The position numbers and the translations under genes were made by a program. 6,246 nt of DNA from an uncultured Sutterella sp. (GTDB taxonomy: Bacteria > Pseudomonadota > Gammaproteobacteria > Burkholderiales > Burkholderiaceae_F). Below, piece by piece: positions 5,095 to 6,246 of the stretch. The stretch spans positions 1 through 6,246 of the forward strand of contig USBS01000099.1 of NCBI GenBank assembly GCA_900552915.1, read 5' to 3'. The notes under the pieces are model-generated. The model did not search any database. It was not told the DNA's origin and worked only from the letters and a program-made list of their open reading frames with translations. The first letter of the stretch is position 1; each line of letters begins with the position of its first letter.

Positions 5095-5506
5095 CGGGCA
5101 GCATTTCATTGAGCAGCTGAAAGATCTTGCCCTCGGTGCTGATGAACTTAGTGATGTTGAAGTTGTTTGTGGGGGAGTTGTATTTGGCTTCGCTTACGAG
5201 CTTGCCGCGCTCCCAATACTGCAGGTGAATGTCCGAGGTGTAGTTGGCGATCTGCCAATGCGAAATCGACTGGCACGAAAAAACACGATCGCAGTTTTTG
5301 GTTTGCCCCGCACCCACGCGCCGAACTTTGAAACCTTTGCGCTGCAGTCCCTTGGCAACCGAGTTGTAGGCGACCTTGCGGTTGCTCGAATCCTGCACAA
5401 GGCACACTTCGCCGGGCTTGACGTTGTGGGCGGGAGCCCGCACGGTCTGCGTCGAACAGCCGGTCAGAACCGCCGCTAAAGCCAAAAGAAAAAACGCGCT
5501 TCGCAT
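5057..5506 (-). CDS. Small outer-membrane lipoprotein, function unknown
   Basis: A 149-residue predicted lipoprotein. MRSAFFLLALAAVLTGCSTQ is a signal peptide with lipobox LTGC; lipidation would be at Cys17. The following Ser18 suggests Lol-dependent sorting to the outer membrane. The mature part has three more cysteines (35, 72, 78), which could form a disulfide, and the segments HWQIANYTSDIHLQYWERGKL (83-103) and AKYNSP. The pattern resembles the small Sbal_3080-type lipoproteins from memory; I cannot confirm this. The ATG at 5506 is five bases after the lpxK stop codon with no strong ribosome site, so translation may be coupled to lpxK. The frame extends upstream inside lpxK, but the signal peptide fixes the start. 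The last 11 codons are the repeat that flanks the toxin-antitoxin cassette, so the present C-terminus may have come with the insertion. Confidence 0.85.
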   Translation of the reverse strand: MRSAFFLLALAAVLTGCSTQTVRAPAHNVKPGEVCLVQDSSNRKVAYNSVAKGLQRKGFKVRRVGAGQTKNCDRVFSCQSISHWQIANYTSDIHLQYWERGKLVSEAKYNSPTNNFNITKFISTEGKIFQLLNEMLPGTRKLPSRYNSR

Positions 5507-5511
5507 CTGGG

Positions 5512-6246
5512 TCAGTGTGTGATCTCTTCGGTGGGAGGAACGATGTCGATGTGCTTGCGCTCGGCAGCGTCGGTGAGTTTTTCCACCACGAACTGCACCA
5601 GGTACGGGTCGAGCTGCGTTTGGTATTCGACCGTCCACACGCGCCGATCGTTCTTGATTTCGGGGTTTTGAGCGGCTTTGACGGCGTCCTTGCCGGTGAT
5701 GAAAATATAGTCGGCTTGGCTGCCTGCGAACGGATTTGTGTCAAAGGCGAAATGATCGCCCAAACCCATCGTCTTGCCTTCGATGTCGTGCGCGGCCAGC
5801 ATATTGAAGAACCGTTCGGGCGCGGCAATGCCGGCCGCGGCCAGTACTTTGGCTTCTTTTTCGGCGATGCGGTGCGAGATGTCTTCGATCGAGCGTCGGG
5901 CGCCGTCGGCAAGGCGCACGGCGTCGCCCAACTGCGACGTTGCGGCAAAGCGCGGCGTGCGGCTTTCGACGATGTCTTCGTTTGCGCTCAGAACAATGGC
6001 ATCGACTTCGTCGAGTCTTGAGGGAAGCTCGCGCAGGGGACCTGCGGGCAGAGCCCAGCCGTTGCCCAAGCCTCGGGCGCCTACGACGGCAAGTTCGACA
6101 TCGCGGGCCAGTCGGCGATGCTGAAGACCGTCGTCGCTTACGATCACGTTGATCGTCGGATTGCGTTCAAGCAGAAGACGTCCGGCCGCAACGCGGTCGC
6201 GCCCGACTGCAACGGGAGCGCGTGTGGCGCGCCGAATCAGAAGCGG
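5512..6246 (-). CDS. lpxK: Tetraacyldisaccharide 4'-kinase, 3' part (cut by window edge)
   Basis: Inner-membrane-associated kinase that phosphorylates the 4' position of the lipid A disaccharide precursor using ATP. The visible 244 residues are the C-terminal part; the N-terminus with the P-loop lies beyond the edge. Translation from the edge gives APVAVGRDRVAAGRLLLE (9-26), then VIVSDDGLQHRRL (33-45), then RGLGNG (57-62) and LPAGPLRE (65-72), all standard LpxK blocks. The C-terminal half has HDIEGKTMGLGDHFAF and FITGKDAVK. The frame is open from the edge to the TGA at 5512-5514, so an internal GTG at 6147 is not a start. The family usually has about 330-340 residues, so roughly 90-100 are missing. 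It leads the LPS operon that continues to kdsB. Confidence 0.94.
   Translation of the reverse strand, partial: PLLIRRATRAPVAVGRDRVAAGRLLLERNPTINVIVSDDGLQHRRLARDVELAVVGARGLGNGWALPAGPLRELPSRLDEVDAIVLSANEDIVESRTPRFAATSQLGDAVRLADGARRSIEDISHRIAEKEAKVLAAAGIAAPERFFNMLAAHDIEGKTMGLGDHFAFDTNPFAGSQADYIFITGKDAVKAAQNPEIKNDRRVWTVEYQTQLDPYLVQFVVEKLTDAAERKHIDIVPPTEEITH

Noticed and set aside
5507..5638. A longer N-terminus for the lipoprotein, starting inside lpxK
   Set aside because: The extra 44 residues are an out-of-frame reading of lpxK, and the signal peptide begins precisely at the ATG at 5506.
5045..6021. Plus-strand open frames opposite the lipoprotein gene and lpxK
   Set aside because: Both opposite-strand genes have strong independent support (signal peptide with lipobox; LpxK motifs). 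The plus-strand products show no family pattern.
1..6246. CRISPR arrays, tRNA or rRNA genes
   Set aside because: No regularly spaced repeats and no recognisable tRNA or rRNA signatures were seen on either strand; the gaps are short and filled by the listed sites.

Overview
The window looks chromosomal, from a Gram-negative betaproteobacterium, probably Burkholderiales. The order lpxK, ycaR (Trm112-like), kdsB, adk is characteristic of that group. A Sutterellaceae-like gut lineage would fit, but that is a guess from protein style and base composition. Every gene I accept lies on the minus strand, so transcription runs from right to left.

Read in the direction of transcription:
- Right edge: the 3' part of lpxK (lipid A 4'-kinase), cut by the window edge.
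- Five bases after it, a small lipoprotein gene.
- A compact toxin-antitoxin pair: a RelB/DinJ-type antitoxin followed by a YoeB/Txe-type toxin, with its own promoter and a probable terminator.
- ycaR and kdsB (CMP-KDO synthetase), ending in a strong intrinsic terminator.
- adk (adenylate kinase) in its own unit, with a leader and a very strong terminator.
- hppA, a membrane proton-pumping pyrophosphatase of the K+-independent type, with a terminator.
- Left edge: a possible gene start, of which only 11 codons are visible.

lpxK and kdsB both feed lipopolysaccharide assembly (lipid A phosphorylation and KDO activation). KdsB releases pyrophosphate, and adenylate kinase and the pyrophosphatase deal with adenylates and pyrophosphate, so the cluster is metabolically coherent.

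The accessory part is 4332-5094. A 39-base direct repeat with two mismatches (4332-4370 and 5056-5094) brackets the toxin-antitoxin module. The repeat encodes the last 11 residues and stop codon of the lipoprotein gene, and both mismatches are synonymous in that frame. This is what is left when a cassette enters the 3' end of a gene and keeps the gene's end intact. No recombinase is present. The cassette splits the LPS operon and brings a promoter, a 10-base inverted repeat that could hide the antitoxin ribosome site in read-through RNA, and a terminator upstream of ycaR-kdsB. This is the most interesting part of the window. The remainder is ordinary housekeeping sequence.
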